A DNA stretch of 64,000 bases from Glycomyces niveus. GTDB lineage: Bacteria; Actinomycetota; Actinomycetes; Mycobacteriales; Micromonosporaceae. Positions 16,289 through 24,815 of this stretch are shown piece by piece (the stretch's first letter is position 1; every line of letters begins with the position of its first letter). A program made the position numbers and the translations under genes. The DNA lies in assembly GCF_017592475.1 (NCBI RefSeq), contig NZ_JAGFNP010000012.1, positions 13,624-77,623 on the forward strand, read 5' to 3'. Under the pieces are notes generated by a model. The model saw nothing but the letters and a program-made list of their open reading frames with translations, did not search any database and was not told where the DNA came from.

Positions 16289-17995
16289 TCAGGACGGGGT
16301 GGCGCCGGTGATGGTGAGCTCGTAGGGGAAGGGATCGCCGACGCCGGTCTGCCACATCGTGTAGTTGCGGTGCTGGGAGGGGGTGGCGGCGACGACGAGC
16401 ATCATGTGGGTCTCTCCGCTTTGGAGGGAGAAGTTCGCGGTCTGGCCCGGGGTGTAGAGGGGGCTGTAGCGGACCGAGAAGTCGGCCTTGACGGCGACGA
16501 GGCGGAAGCGCCAGTCCGCGCCGGTGAGACTGGAGGCGCCGGTGAGTTGGACGCCGACGCTGCTCGCGGTCGGGTTGAGGCGGATGATGTTGTGGCCGTA
16601 CTGGTGCGGGGCGTCGGCGGCGCCGATGCGGTACCGGTTCGAGCCGAGGCCGGTGAGCGGGTCGGTGTGGAGCGGGCGGTAGCTGCCGCCGCCGCGCCAC
16701 AGGTCGGTGCGCATGGCCGCGCCCTGGTCGAAGTCGTAGACGACCTGGCGGGAGGTCATCTCGCCGATCAGGGTGGCGAACTCCTGGTGGTCGAGTTGGA
16801 GGACGCGTTTGATCGTGTCGATCGGGTGCTCGCCCTGGCGGGCCTCGAACCAGAGGCGGTCGACGGCTTCGGCGCCGTAGAGTTCGGCGATCGTGTCGAA
16901 CATCAGCCAGTCGCCGTAGTAGGTCTCCTGCGCGAGCCAGCGGAAGTGCTGGCGCTCCAGGTAGTAGCCGGAGCCGAGGACGACCTCGGGGCGCTGCATG
17001 CGGGCCATGTAGTTCGCGTGCGCTTCCCAGACCGGCCCGGCGACCGGGTTGCCGTGGCCCCAGCCGCCGCCGTTCCCGTTGGCGTCGTTGATGTCGCTCG
17101 CGTAGGACTGCATGATGTGGTTGAACTCGTGGGATTCGACCCAGTCGTCCCAGATCTTGTCGTACGGCAGGCACATGTGGCCGACGCCGATGTCGTCGGG
17201 CCCGGCCCAGTTCGCGGGCGGCAGGAACCCGTTCGACCAGGTGCCGCACAGGTACAGGTTGATCCGGTACTGGGAGCCGACGGCGTGGTCGGCGGGGTCG
17301 ACGAAGCCGACCCGGTTCACGTAGTAGTCGTAGATCTCCTCCATGTGGTTCGCGACCCACTGCGGGTAGTTGCTGTAGCCGCGCTGCTGGCCCCACGCGA
17401 CCACGTCGACCGCGTCGCCCCAGCGGACCGTGAAGTTCGCCGAGTTGACGAAGTTGTCGGTCTCGGCGCCCGCTTCGATGAGGAACCGCGGGGTGCGGGT
17501 CTGCTTCTGCTGCTGCGGGTTCCCCGTCGGCGTCTCGGTCGGGGCCGAGGTCGGCGTCGAGGTGGGCGTGGACGATCCGCCGCACGCGACCCCGTTGACC
17601 TTGAACGAGGTCGGGATCGTGCCGGTGCCGGTCACGGTCAGGCCGAAGACCTCTTTCGTCTGCCCGGCGGCGATCTGGGCGTTCCAGCCGACATCTTCGC
17701 CGGTGAAGTGCGCGCCCGACTGGGTGTGGTCGACGTTCCAGGCGTTCTGGACGCTCGACCCGGACGGCAGGTCGAACTCGACCTTCCACCCGTTGATGGA
17801 CTCCGAACCGGCCTTGATGGCCACCGCCGCATTGTGGCCGGTGCCCCACTGGGACGTGATCGAGTACTGGACGGCGTCGCAAGCGGCGGCAGATGCCGGG
17901 ACTGCCGCCACCACTGCGACGGACGCGGCGACCACCGCGCCCACCGCCAAACCGACTGCTCCGAGCCGGCGTCTCCGGCTGCGTGTGACTTCCAT
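16289..17995 (-). CDS. Secreted CBM2 plus DUF6055 protein with HExxH motif
   Basis: The 568-residue exported protein has a signal peptide to about residue 38, a CBM2 module (about residues 38-139, two bounding Cys, exposed Trp residues in SQWGTGHN, NGWKVEFDL and DVGWNAQIAAG), and a Thr/Pro linker (about 142-165). The large C-terminal domain (about 170-568) I recognise as DUF6055. That domain contains HEFNH at residues 289-293, an HExxH zinc-protease-type motif, and downstream acidic residues (PVWEAHANYMA) that could supply a third ligand. A cellulose-targeted metalloprotease is therefore plausible but unproven. ATG 17995 has AAGGAG upstream, and the signal peptide starts there. Confidence 0.85.
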   Translation of the reverse strand: MEVTRSRRRRLGAVGLAVGAVVAASVAVVAAVPASAAACDAVQYSITSQWGTGHNAAVAIKAGSESINGWKVEFDLPSGSSVQNAWNVDHTQSGAHFTGEDVGWNAQIAAGQTKEVFGLTVTGTGTIPTSFKVNGVACGGSSTPTSTPTSAPTETPTGNPQQQKQTRTPRFLIEAGAETDNFVNSANFTVRWGDAVDVVAWGQQRGYSNYPQWVANHMEEIYDYYVNRVGFVDPADHAVGSQYRINLYLCGTWSNGFLPPANWAGPDDIGVGHMCLPYDKIWDDWVESHEFNHIMQSYASDINDANGNGGGWGHGNPVAGPVWEAHANYMARMQRPEVVLGSGYYLERQHFRWLAQETYYGDWLMFDTIAELYGAEAVDRLWFEARQGEHPIDTIKRVLQLDHQEFATLIGEMTSRQVVYDFDQGAAMRTDLWRGGGSYRPLHTDPLTGLGSNRYRIGAADAPHQYGHNIIRLNPTASSVGVQLTGASSLTGADWRFRLVAVKADFSVRYSPLYTPGQTANFSLQSGETHMMLVVAATPSQHRNYTMWQTGVGDPFPYELTITGATPS

Positions 17996-18097
17996 GAGGT
18001 GAGCTCCTTCGCTCGGGCGCAACCGTTCCGGCGCGCCCACGGCCGATCCCGCGACGGCATTCGGCCTGCTAGCGCAGGCCATGACGCCGACCGCAGC

Positions 18098-18121
18098 TAA
18101 TATTTACGGACGTAAATATTA
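18098..18121. promoter_or_regulatory. 24-bp AT-rich palindrome upstream of CBM2-DUF6055 gene
   Basis: TAATATTTACG and CGTAAATATTA form perfect 11-bp arms with a two-base centre, about 100 bp upstream of the CBM2-DUF6055 start. A 10-bp palindrome TGTCATGACA follows at 18178-18187. In GC-rich DNA this is a strong operator candidate. Confidence 0.55.
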
Positions 18122-18286
18122 GATCGCGCACGGCGGCGCGGGCACAAGCGAATGGAATTTCAGAAACGAACCGCCCATGTCATGACACGGCCGACTTCCT
18201 ACTCACGAAACTCTCTTGGCCACAACCGTCACAGTCGTCCCGGTCGACTCGGCGGCGGACCGGCGCCGCCGAGCCGACCACGGCGG

Positions 18287-18817
18287 TCAGCCGCCGCGTG
18301 GGCGGTGGCGCCTGGCGTCGGCGCGCTGGTAGGCGTTGACGGCCGCGTTCACGGCGGCGGTGCGGCGGTGGAAGCCCTGGTCTCGCGCGGTGCGCAGGTC
18401 GTCGAGGCTGAGGCGGCGCCGGACCAGGGACTGGCGCAGCCAGGCCTGCCAGGCGGGCGTCGCTTCGATGCGGCCCACGGTCTCGGCGCTCCAGAGGGAC
18501 ATCGGGCGGCGCGACCCTTCGTAGTGCGGGTTCGTTTTGTAGCGTTCGGGTTCGGGAAGGAAGTCGCGGATGGCGGTGTCGGTCCAGCCGCGGGTGCGGA
18601 GGATCGGTTTGGTGACCCAGATCTGGGTGCTCATGCCCGCGTGCGGGTTGCCGCCGAAGTAGCGGCGCTTCCGTTTCTCGTTGCCGCGCTGGCCTTTGCG
18701 GTGGTCGGCGCGTGATTCGGCGGGCGGCAGCGGGAAGCGGGCGCGCCCGTCGGCCGCGGTTCGGAGGACGAGGGACGTGATGCGGGCCTTGACGTCTGCT
18801 TCGGTGGTGTCGTCCAT
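18287..18817 (-). CDS. Conserved hypothetical protein, basic
   Basis: The 176-residue protein is Arg-rich and soluble, with no signal peptide. The central part has a patterned stretch: TKPILRTRGWTDTAIRDFLP, then NPHY, PMSLWSAETV and ATPAWQAWLRQSLVRRRLSL. I cannot assign this to a named family. The basic charge and the Lys/Arg cluster (RGNEKRKRRYF) near residue 45 suggest nucleic-acid contact, but that is a guess. The start is ATG 18817. Its neighbours give no operon context. Confidence 0.65.
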   Translation of the reverse strand: MDDTTEADVKARITSLVLRTAADGRARFPLPPAESRADHRKGQRGNEKRKRRYFGGNPHAGMSTQIWVTKPILRTRGWTDTAIRDFLPEPERYKTNPHYEGSRRPMSLWSAETVGRIEATPAWQAWLRQSLVRRRLSLDDLRTARDQGFHRRTAAVNAAVNAYQRADARRHRPRGG

Positions 18818-18864
18818 GGCTGCAGCCTCCGTTCAGTTGTCGCTTGCGGACGAACGTAGCGAGG

Positions 18865-18882
18865 CCGGAAGTTACTTTCCGG
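18865..18882. promoter_or_regulatory. Short inverted repeat upstream of the hypothetical gene
   Basis: CCGGAA and TTCCGG flank GTTACT, about 50 bp upstream of the start at 18817. It is followed by GTAACG, which repeats part of the spacer. It could be an operator or a small hairpin; nothing else is visible between 18818 and 19044. Confidence 0.3.
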
Positions 18883-19044
18883 TAACGACACGCCGCACGG
18901 CGGCCTCGTCGCCGCCCGCACCGGAGACGATCGTGCCGCCGACGGACTGCGATCCGCCTTCGTCGTCGGTGAACCACGCGTCAGGGAACCCCAGGCCGCG
19001 GCCGAATGCCGCGGTCGTACTCGCGGCTACCGGCGAGTGACGGG

Positions 19045-19866
19045 TCAGGCGATGCGGTCGGCGCGGGCGTAGAGGTTCATCGTGTCCTCCCGGACGAAGC
19101 CCGCGAGCGTCAGCCCCGACTCCTCCGCGAGCTCCGCCGCGAGCGACGACGGCGCCGACACCGCGGCGAGGGCCGGGACGCCGGCCATGACCGCCTTCTG
19201 CACCAGCTCGAACGAGGCCCGGCCGGAGACGGCCAACACGGTGCCGCGCAACGGGACCATGCCCTCGCGCAGGGCCTGGCCGAGGACCTTGTCGACCGCG
19301 TTGTGCCGGCCGACGTCCTCCTTCGCGGTGATCAGCTCCCCCGCGGCGGTGAACAGCCCCGCGGCGTGCAGGCCGCCGGTGCGGTCGAAGATCTTCTGCG
19401 CCTTGCGGAGCCGGCCCGGGAGGGACGCCAGGACGCCGGCGGCGATCGCCGTGTCGTCCTCGGCGACGCTCCAGGCCGCCTTCGTACGCACGTCCTCCAG
19501 GCTGTCCTTGCCGCACACCCCGCACGCCGAGGTGACGGTCGTGTTCCGCGTCGCCGACTTCGGCGGGGCCGCGACGTCGGCGGCAAGGACGATGTCGAGG
19601 AGGTTGTAGGTCTGCTCGCCGTCCGCGTCCACGCCGGCGCAGTAGCGCATGCTCACGATGTCGCGCGGCCGGGTGATGACGCCCTCGGCGAGGAGGAAGC
19701 CGGTCGCGAGGTCGAAGTCGTCGCCGGGCGTGCGCATGGTGACCTGCAGCGATTCGCCCCCGACCCGCAGTTCGAGGGGTTCTTCGACGGCGAGGGTGTC
19801 GACGCGCTCGGAGCGTCGGTCGCCGGCGAGGCGGGTGGTCTTGCGGCGGACGGTCACGCGGCCCAT
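19045..19866 (-). CDS. fdhD: FdhD, sulfurtransferase for molybdenum cofactor of formate dehydrogenase
   Basis: The 273-residue cytosolic accessory protein carries sulfur from a cysteine desulfurase to the Mo-bis-MGD cofactor of formate dehydrogenase-type enzymes. The catalytic CGxC pair is present in SACGVCGKD near residue 115. Other family motifs are EEPLELRV, GDDFDLATGFLLAEGV, AKEDVGRHNAVDK and SGRASFELVQKA. The start is ATG 19866; immediately upstream are four phased CTGAAG repeats. It is downstream of the FdhF/YdeP-type enzyme it presumably matures, but a strong hairpin between them implies its own promoter. Confidence 0.95.
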   Translation of the reverse strand: MGRVTVRRKTTRLAGDRRSERVDTLAVEEPLELRVGGESLQVTMRTPGDDFDLATGFLLAEGVITRPRDIVSMRYCAGVDADGEQTYNLLDIVLAADVAAPPKSATRNTTVTSACGVCGKDSLEDVRTKAAWSVAEDDTAIAAGVLASLPGRLRKAQKIFDRTGGLHAAGLFTAAGELITAKEDVGRHNAVDKVLGQALREGMVPLRGTVLAVSGRASFELVQKAVMAGVPALAAVSAPSSLAAELAEESGLTLAGFVREDTMNLYARADRIA

Positions 19867-19870
19867 GTCG

Positions 19871-19908
19871 CTTCAGGTTCCCTTCAGGTGGCTTCAGCTC
19901 CCCTTCAG
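19871..19908 (-). promoter_or_regulatory. Four phased direct repeats upstream of fdhD
   Basis: On the minus strand CTGAAG occurs four times; on the plus strand CTTCAG starts at 19871, 19882, 19892 and 19903, a spacing of 11, 10 and 11 bp. The copies end only four bases from the fdhD start codon. Helically phased direct repeats suggest a binding array; one copy may also act as ribosome binding site. Confidence 0.4.
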
Positions 19909-20001
19909 GTTCGCCGAGCTGTACTTGCCTGTATAGCGCGGCGGGCCCCGGAGTACGAGGAAGGAGGAGGAAGGAGGTCGGAACTCACGACCGGAGGGCC
20001 T

Positions 20002-20029
20002 CGGCGCCGACGCTCGAGCGTCGGCGCCG
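20002..20029 (-). terminator. Perfect 28-bp palindrome, terminator after the molybdoenzyme gene
   Basis: CGGCGCCGACGCTC is followed directly by its reverse complement, 70 bp past the stop codon of the FdhF/YdeP-type gene. It can fold to a strong stem and separates that gene from fdhD. Confidence 0.65.
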
Positions 20030-20097
20030 GAGAACCCGAAGGCTCGCAAGATTCGGGTGGGCGGGGCAGGGGGCGGGGGGGGAGGGGCCCCAGGAGG

Positions 20098-22419
20098 TCA
20101 GGACGGCGAAGCACCCGAGGAGTCCGGCTCGAACCGCACCACGATCGACTTCGAGGTCGGGGTGTTGCTGGTCTCGGCGACCGAGTCGAGCGGCACGAGG
20201 ACGTTCGTCTCCGGGAAGTACGCGGCGGCGCAGCCGCGCGCGGTCGGGTAGTGGACGATGCGGAAGTGCGGGGCGCGGCGGTCCCTGTCGGCCCATTCGC
20301 TCACCAGATCGCAGTAGGCGCCGTCGGCGAGGCCGAGCTCGGCGGCGTCCTCGGGGTTGACCAGCACGACCCGGCGGCCGTCGTGGATGCCCCGGTAGCG
20401 GTCGTCGAGCCCGTAGATCGTGGTGTTGAACTGGTCGTGGCTGCGGAGGGTCTGCAGCAGCAGCCGTCCCGGCCCTGCCTCCGGCGAGGTCACGGGGTTG
20501 ACCGTGAAGTTCGCTTTGCCGGTGGCCGTGGGGAACACGCGCCCGTCGCGCGGGGCGTGCGGCAGCGCGAAACCGCCGGGGACGCGGGCGCGGGCGTTGT
20601 AGTCGTCGAAGCCGGGCACGACCCGTTCGATCCGGTCGCGGATGAGGTCGTAGTCGGCCGCGAACTCCTCCCACGGCACCGGGTCGTCCGGGCCGAACAC
20701 CGCGCGGGCGAGACCGGCGACGATCGCGACCTCCGAGCGCATGTCCGCGCTCAGGGCCGGAACGCTGCCGCGCGAGGCGTGCACGATGCCCATCGAGTCC
20801 TCGACGGTCACGAACTGCTCGCGCCCGCCCGGCGCGTCGATGTCGGTGCGGCCCAGGGCCGGGAGGATGAGCGCCCGCGCTCCGGTCACCACATGCGACC
20901 GGTTGAGCTTGGTCGAGACGTGCACGGTGAGGCGGCAGCGGCGCATGGCCGCCTCCGTCGCCGCCGTGTCCGGGGTGGCCGCGACGAAGTTGCCGCCCAT
21001 CGCGAAGAAGACCTTCACCTCGCCGTCGCGCATGGCGCGGATCGTGCCGACCGTGTCGAAACCGTGGTCGCGAGGCGGCGCGAAGTCGAACTCGGTGCCG
21101 AGCGCGTCGAGGAACCGGTCGGGCATCCGCTCCCAGATGCCCATCGTGCGGTCGCCTTGCACGTTCGAGTGCCCGCGCACCGGGCACACGCCCGCGCCGG
21201 GCTTGCCGATGTTGCCGCGCAGCAGCAGGAACGCGACGACCTCGCGGATGGTCGGCACGGCGTGCCGGTGCTGGGTCAGGCCCATCGCCCAGCACACCAC
21301 GATCCGGTTGGCGGTCAGCACCATGTCCAGGAGCGCCTCGATCTCCTCCGCCGCGAGCCCCGTCCGCTCGACCGCGTCGGCCAGCGCGGCGGCGTCGCCG
21401 GACTCGTCACGGGCGCCGTGGTGGGCGGCGAAGGCGTCGAAGCCGTGGGTGTGGGCGTCGATGAAGTGGCGGTCGATCGCGGCGGGGTCGGTTTCGGCGG
21501 CGCGGAGGACGAGGCGGTTGAGGATGCTGAAGAGGGCGAGGTCGCCGCCGACCTTGATCTGGAGGAAGAGGTCGGTGAGGTCGGTGCCGCGTCCGGCGAG
21601 GCCGCGGGCGGTCTGGGGGTTCTTGAAGCGCTGCATGCCGGCTTCGGGGAGGGGGTTGACGGTGGCGATGCGGGCGCCGGCGCGTTTGGCCTTCTCAAGG
21701 GCGGTGAGCATGCGCGGGTGGTTGGTGCCGGGGTTCTGGCCGGCGACGATGATGAGGTCGGCTTGGTGGAGGTCGTCGAGGGTGACGCTGCCTTTGCCGA
21801 TGCCGATGGTCTCGGCGAGGGCGGCGCCGGAGGACTCATGACACATGTTGGAGCAGTCGGGGAGGTTGTTGGTGCCGAGTTTGCGGGCGAGGAGCTGGTA
21901 GAGGAAGGCGGCTTCGTTGCTGGTGCGGCCGGAGGTGTAGAAGGCGGCCTGGTCGGGGTGGTCGAGGGCGTCGAGTTCGGCGGCGATGAGGGCGTAGGCG
22001 TCGTCCCAGGTGACGGGCTGGTAGTGGGTGGCGCCTTCGGGGAGGTAGGCGGGGGTGGTGAGGCGGCCTTGCTGGCCGAGCCAGTAGCCGGACTTGTCGG
22101 CGAGGTCGGTGAGGGGGTGGGCGGAGAGGAAGGCGGGGTCGACGCGGCGGCGGGTGGCTTCTTCGGCGAGGGCTTTGGCGCCGTTCTCGCAGAATTCGGC
22201 GGGGTGGCGGTGGGCGGGTTCGGGCCAGGCGCAGCCGGGGCAGTCGAAGCCGCCGGCCTGGTTGACGTCGCGGAGGAGGGGGAGGCCGCGTTTGAGGCCG
22301 GTCTGGGCGCCGATGTGGCGGAGGGAGTTGGTGACGGCGGGGAGTCCGACGGCGTGGTGCCTGGGGCTGCGGACGTCGGGGGTGTCCTGGGCGGGGTCGG
22401 TTTCGGGCGCCTTGCTCAT
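20098..22419 (-). CDS. FdhF/YdeP-family molybdopterin oxidoreductase
   Basis: The 773-residue cytosolic enzyme is of the bis-MGD type. Near residue 60 is CPGCAWPEP, a degenerate iron-sulfur-region motif of the YdeP branch. Then come SNMCHESSG near residue 190 (the position of the metal-ligand Cys), GQNPGTNHPRM, and CPVRGHSNVQGDRTMG near residue 420. The C-terminal MopB domain ends with RSHDQFNTTIYGLDDRYRG and AAYFPETNVLVPLDS. Family members are formate-dehydrogenase-like but often have no proven substrate; E. coli YdeP is linked to acid resistance. Maturation by the adjacent FdhD is expected. The start is ATG 22419. Confidence 0.92.
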   Translation of the reverse strand: MSKAPETDPAQDTPDVRSPRHHAVGLPAVTNSLRHIGAQTGLKRGLPLLRDVNQAGGFDCPGCAWPEPAHRHPAEFCENGAKALAEEATRRRVDPAFLSAHPLTDLADKSGYWLGQQGRLTTPAYLPEGATHYQPVTWDDAYALIAAELDALDHPDQAAFYTSGRTSNEAAFLYQLLARKLGTNNLPDCSNMCHESSGAALAETIGIGKGSVTLDDLHQADLIIVAGQNPGTNHPRMLTALEKAKRAGARIATVNPLPEAGMQRFKNPQTARGLAGRGTDLTDLFLQIKVGGDLALFSILNRLVLRAAETDPAAIDRHFIDAHTHGFDAFAAHHGARDESGDAAALADAVERTGLAAEEIEALLDMVLTANRIVVCWAMGLTQHRHAVPTIREVVAFLLLRGNIGKPGAGVCPVRGHSNVQGDRTMGIWERMPDRFLDALGTEFDFAPPRDHGFDTVGTIRAMRDGEVKVFFAMGGNFVAATPDTAATEAAMRRCRLTVHVSTKLNRSHVVTGARALILPALGRTDIDAPGGREQFVTVEDSMGIVHASRGSVPALSADMRSEVAIVAGLARAVFGPDDPVPWEEFAADYDLIRDRIERVVPGFDDYNARARVPGGFALPHAPRDGRVFPTATGKANFTVNPVTSPEAGPGRLLLQTLRSHDQFNTTIYGLDDRYRGIHDGRRVVLVNPEDAAELGLADGAYCDLVSEWADRDRRAPHFRIVHYPTARGCAAAYFPETNVLVPLDSVAETSNTPTSKSIVVRFEPDSSGASPS

Positions 22420-22648
22420 GCGGAAAGTGTAGGTGGCCGGGGTGCGGGGGCGGGCGGGCTTGCGGGCGGTGTCGGGCCGGATTCGCCGCGAATCGGCATG
22501 TTCTCGGGTTGAAATCCCAGTTCAGTGGGTATCGGGGCGAATCGGCGCGGACTGTCGGGGCGTCACGGTCCGGGTACGCTGAACGGCGGACCGGCGCGGG
22601 TCCACCGTCCCGGTCCCGCGAGGGGGTCCGCAGTGGAAGGCGGTGGCG

Positions 22649-23314
22649 ATGGGTGGGGCTGCTGGCGCGCAGGACGATCCTCCGGCTGGGCGGGGGCGGC
22701 TGCACGGTCGTCTGCTGCAGGTGCTGGGCGGGGTGTCGGCGGTGGCCGCCGCGGTGGCGTTGTGGCAGTTCGGGGTGTTCGGCGAGGACCCGGTGGGTGA
22801 GGCCGTCGACGTGATCGAGGGTCCTGAGGCGCCGTCGATTCCGGATGGTGCGGGCGAGTCGAGCACGGGGGCTCCGGCGTTGGCGACGAGCGCGTCGGCG
22901 GCGTCGCCTTCGGAGTCGACGGCGGCGCCGACCTCGGAGGCGCCGTCGAGTGCGGCCCCGACGAGCACGGCCCCGAGCGAGTCGGCTACTGCGGTGGAGG
23001 AGTCGGGCGGGCCTTCGGGGTTGTCGTGTTCGGCGAGCCTGACGGTGAAGCAGGAGTGGGACGACTCGGTCGAGGTGTCCGTCGAGGTGGTGAACTCCGG
23101 GGGTGTCGCGTTGGAGTCGTGGGAGGTCGACCTCGACTTGCGGGACGTGGACATCTACCACTACTGGAGCATGCGGGACCTCGGCGGCGGCCGGTTCGGG
23201 AGCGAGGACTGGAACGCGCGTCTCGATCCGGGTGAGAACGCGGTCGCGGGGTTCCAGGCGGAGCTCGGCGACCGGGCGGATCTGCCGGGGTCGGTGTCCT
23301 GCACGGCCGTTTAG
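22649..23314 (+). CDS. Membrane-anchored Ser/Thr-rich protein with C-terminal CBM2-like fold
   Basis: The 221-residue protein has one N-terminal hydrophobic segment (about residues 22-45) and a long Ser/Ala/Thr/Pro-rich linker (about 60-122). Its C-terminal domain, about 95 residues between two Cys (SCSASLTVKQEW ... SVSCTAV), has the beta-sandwich pattern of CBM2 modules (VVNSGGVALESWEVDL, SEDWNARLDPGENAVAGFQ). ATG 22649 is preferred because GGAAGG is eight bases upstream; GTG 22643 is the alternative. It may display a carbohydrate-binding module on the cell surface. It ends overlapping the convergent glycosyltransferase stop codon. Confidence 0.72.
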   Translation: MGGAAGAQDDPPAGRGRLHGRLLQVLGGVSAVAAAVALWQFGVFGEDPVGEAVDVIEGPEAPSIPDGAGESSTGAPALATSASAASPSESTAAPTSEAPSSAAPTSTAPSESATAVEESGGPSGLSCSASLTVKQEWDDSVEVSVEVVNSGGVALESWEVDLDLRDVDIYHYWSMRDLGGGRFGSEDWNARLDPGENAVAGFQAELGDRADLPGSVSCTAV

Positions 23315-24516
23315 GGATCGAGGAGGAGCCTGGCGGCGGTCTCGGCGCCGTCGGTGCGGGTCGCTCCCGCGATGGCGGCGGCGCGTGCGCGGACCTCGGG
23401 CCGGAGTGCGGTTTCGATTGCGGCGGCGAGGGATCGGGTGGTGAGGGCCGGGCCGAGGTGGGCGGCGCCGATGCCGAGGAGAGCAACGCGTTCGGCCCAG
23501 TAGGGCTGGTCGACGATGTGCGGGACGACGACTTGGGGTGCGCCCGCGGCGGCTGCGGTGGCGGTGGTGCCCGCGCCGCCGTGGTGGACGACGGCGGCGG
23601 TCCGCGGGAACAGGGCCTGGTGGTTGACGTCGGCGACGGCGATGCAGTCGTCGCGGTCGTCGATCGGAGCGAGCTCGGCCCAGCCGCCTCCGAGGATGAG
23701 GCGGCGGCCCTGCCTGCGGGCGGCGCCGATGCCGATGCGGGCGAAGTCGTCCCGGGGCCGGACGGGGATGCTGCCGAATCCGATGTAGACCGGCGACGGC
23801 CCGGCGGCGAGGAACGCCTCGAGCGCGGGCGGGAGCGGGCGTCGGTCGGGGAGGGCCCAGGCGCCGGTCTGGATGACGGGATCGGTTGCGGGCCAGGGGT
23901 TCAGGAGCGGGTCGGTGGCGAGCCAGGGCCGGGCGGTGAGCACGTGGTCGCGGACGTTCCCCACGGGCGGCAGTCCGTTCGCGGCCCGGACGCGGTTGAC
24001 GGGCTCGCCGTAGAGGGCCTGCATGCCGGCGGCGTCGTGGTCCCAGAGCGCCTCGTTGTCGCCGACGCCGGGTGGGAGTGGCCGCCCGGGGCGGGCGGGC
24101 GGCGGGTGGTGCTTCGACGGCAGGAGCGTCGGCTGGAGGCTCACATGGTGGAAGCGGAGCCCGAGCACGTCGGCGACGGTCCGCGCGGCGGCCGCGACCG
24201 GGAAGGTGCCGGTCGCGACGATCGCATCGCATCCTGTTGCGGCCGTGCTGATCTGCGCGAACTGCGCGTCGAGGATCGCGGCGGTCCGGGCCGCGAGGGC
24301 TCCGGTCGGCGGCGGTCCGGTCCCGGTCACCAAGGGGCGCACGGCCTCCCCCGCTGCCACCATCGGCACTCCCGCATCGGCGAGCAGCCGCGCGAACTCG
24401 CGATCCGGCGGGGCGCACACCACCGCCTCCCCGCCGAGCCCGCGCAGGGCCACCGCCAGCGCGGCCATCGGCTCGACGTCGCCGCGCGAACCGTAGGTCG
24501 AGAGCAGGACGCGCAT
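23311..24516 (-). CDS. GT1-family glycosyltransferase
   Basis: The 401-residue cytosolic GT-B enzyme begins with the acceptor-site motif LLSTYGSRGDVEPM. Its C-terminal sugar-nucleotide motif is HHGGAGTTATAAAAGAPQVV, then PHIVDQPYWAERVALLGIG near residue 310. This is the pattern of natural-product and sterol/lipid UGT-like transferases (vancomycin GtfE or MGT type). The start is ATG 24516 with GGGGAA upstream, matching the family N-terminus. No biosynthetic genes are adjacent, so the acceptor is unknown; xenobiotic glycosylation or glycolipid synthesis are possible. Confidence 0.9.
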   Translation of the reverse strand: MRVLLSTYGSRGDVEPMAALAVALRGLGGEAVVCAPPDREFARLLADAGVPMVAAGEAVRPLVTGTGPPPTGALAARTAAILDAQFAQISTAATGCDAIVATGTFPVAAAARTVADVLGLRFHHVSLQPTLLPSKHHPPPARPGRPLPPGVGDNEALWDHDAAGMQALYGEPVNRVRAANGLPPVGNVRDHVLTARPWLATDPLLNPWPATDPVIQTGAWALPDRRPLPPALEAFLAAGPSPVYIGFGSIPVRPRDDFARIGIGAARRQGRRLILGGGWAELAPIDDRDDCIAVADVNHQALFPRTAAVVHHGGAGTTATAAAAGAPQVVVPHIVDQPYWAERVALLGIGAAHLGPALTTRSLAAAIETALRPEVRARAAAIAGATRTDGAETAARLLLDP

Positions 24517-24815
24517 CGGTTCCCCGTTCGAACGGTTTCGGCTGGAGCCGCCCATTCTGGGGTGCGGATGCAAGGCCCTCGACGGATTCGCGGGCGCGCG
24601 CGGCGGGGTGGCGTAGATTGGCTCGCACGATGTTCAACGAAACGAGCATGCGGGGTTCATGACTCGGTCCGGCGGGCACGCGACTGCGGCCTCTGCGAGC
24701 AGGCGCGGGCATTGCACTGCATTTGCTGCCCACCGGGGTCACCAGCACCGATTTGCCGGCGGGGCTCCGACTTGTTGCATCTGTTGTGCGGGAGCAAGAT
24801 GCTTCTCTGCACCCC
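24517..24815. other. Intergenic stretch with no gene seen
   Basis: This 299-bp stretch lies upstream of the glycosyltransferase. It contains a weak inverted repeat, GCATCT near 24775 with AGATGC near 24797, close to the stop codon of the next minus-strand gene, possibly a terminator for incoming plus-strand transcripts. I found no tRNA or supported small gene. Confidence 0.3.

Noticed and set aside
18872..19044. Open minus-strand frame past the fdhD stop codon
   Set aside because: It has no start or ribosome site of its own and no recognisable motif; it is a run-out of an fdhD shadow frame.
19006..22512. A 1168-residue open frame on the plus strand opposite fdhD and the molybdoenzyme gene
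   Set aside because: It is an antisense shadow: low-complexity Arg/Gly/Ala/Val/Glu composition and no domains, while the minus-strand genes have full family motifs.
24709..24810. Hairpin-rich stretch as a possible tRNA or small RNA
   Set aside because: No T-loop or anticodon arm could be placed; only a weak GCATCT/AGATGC pairing is present.
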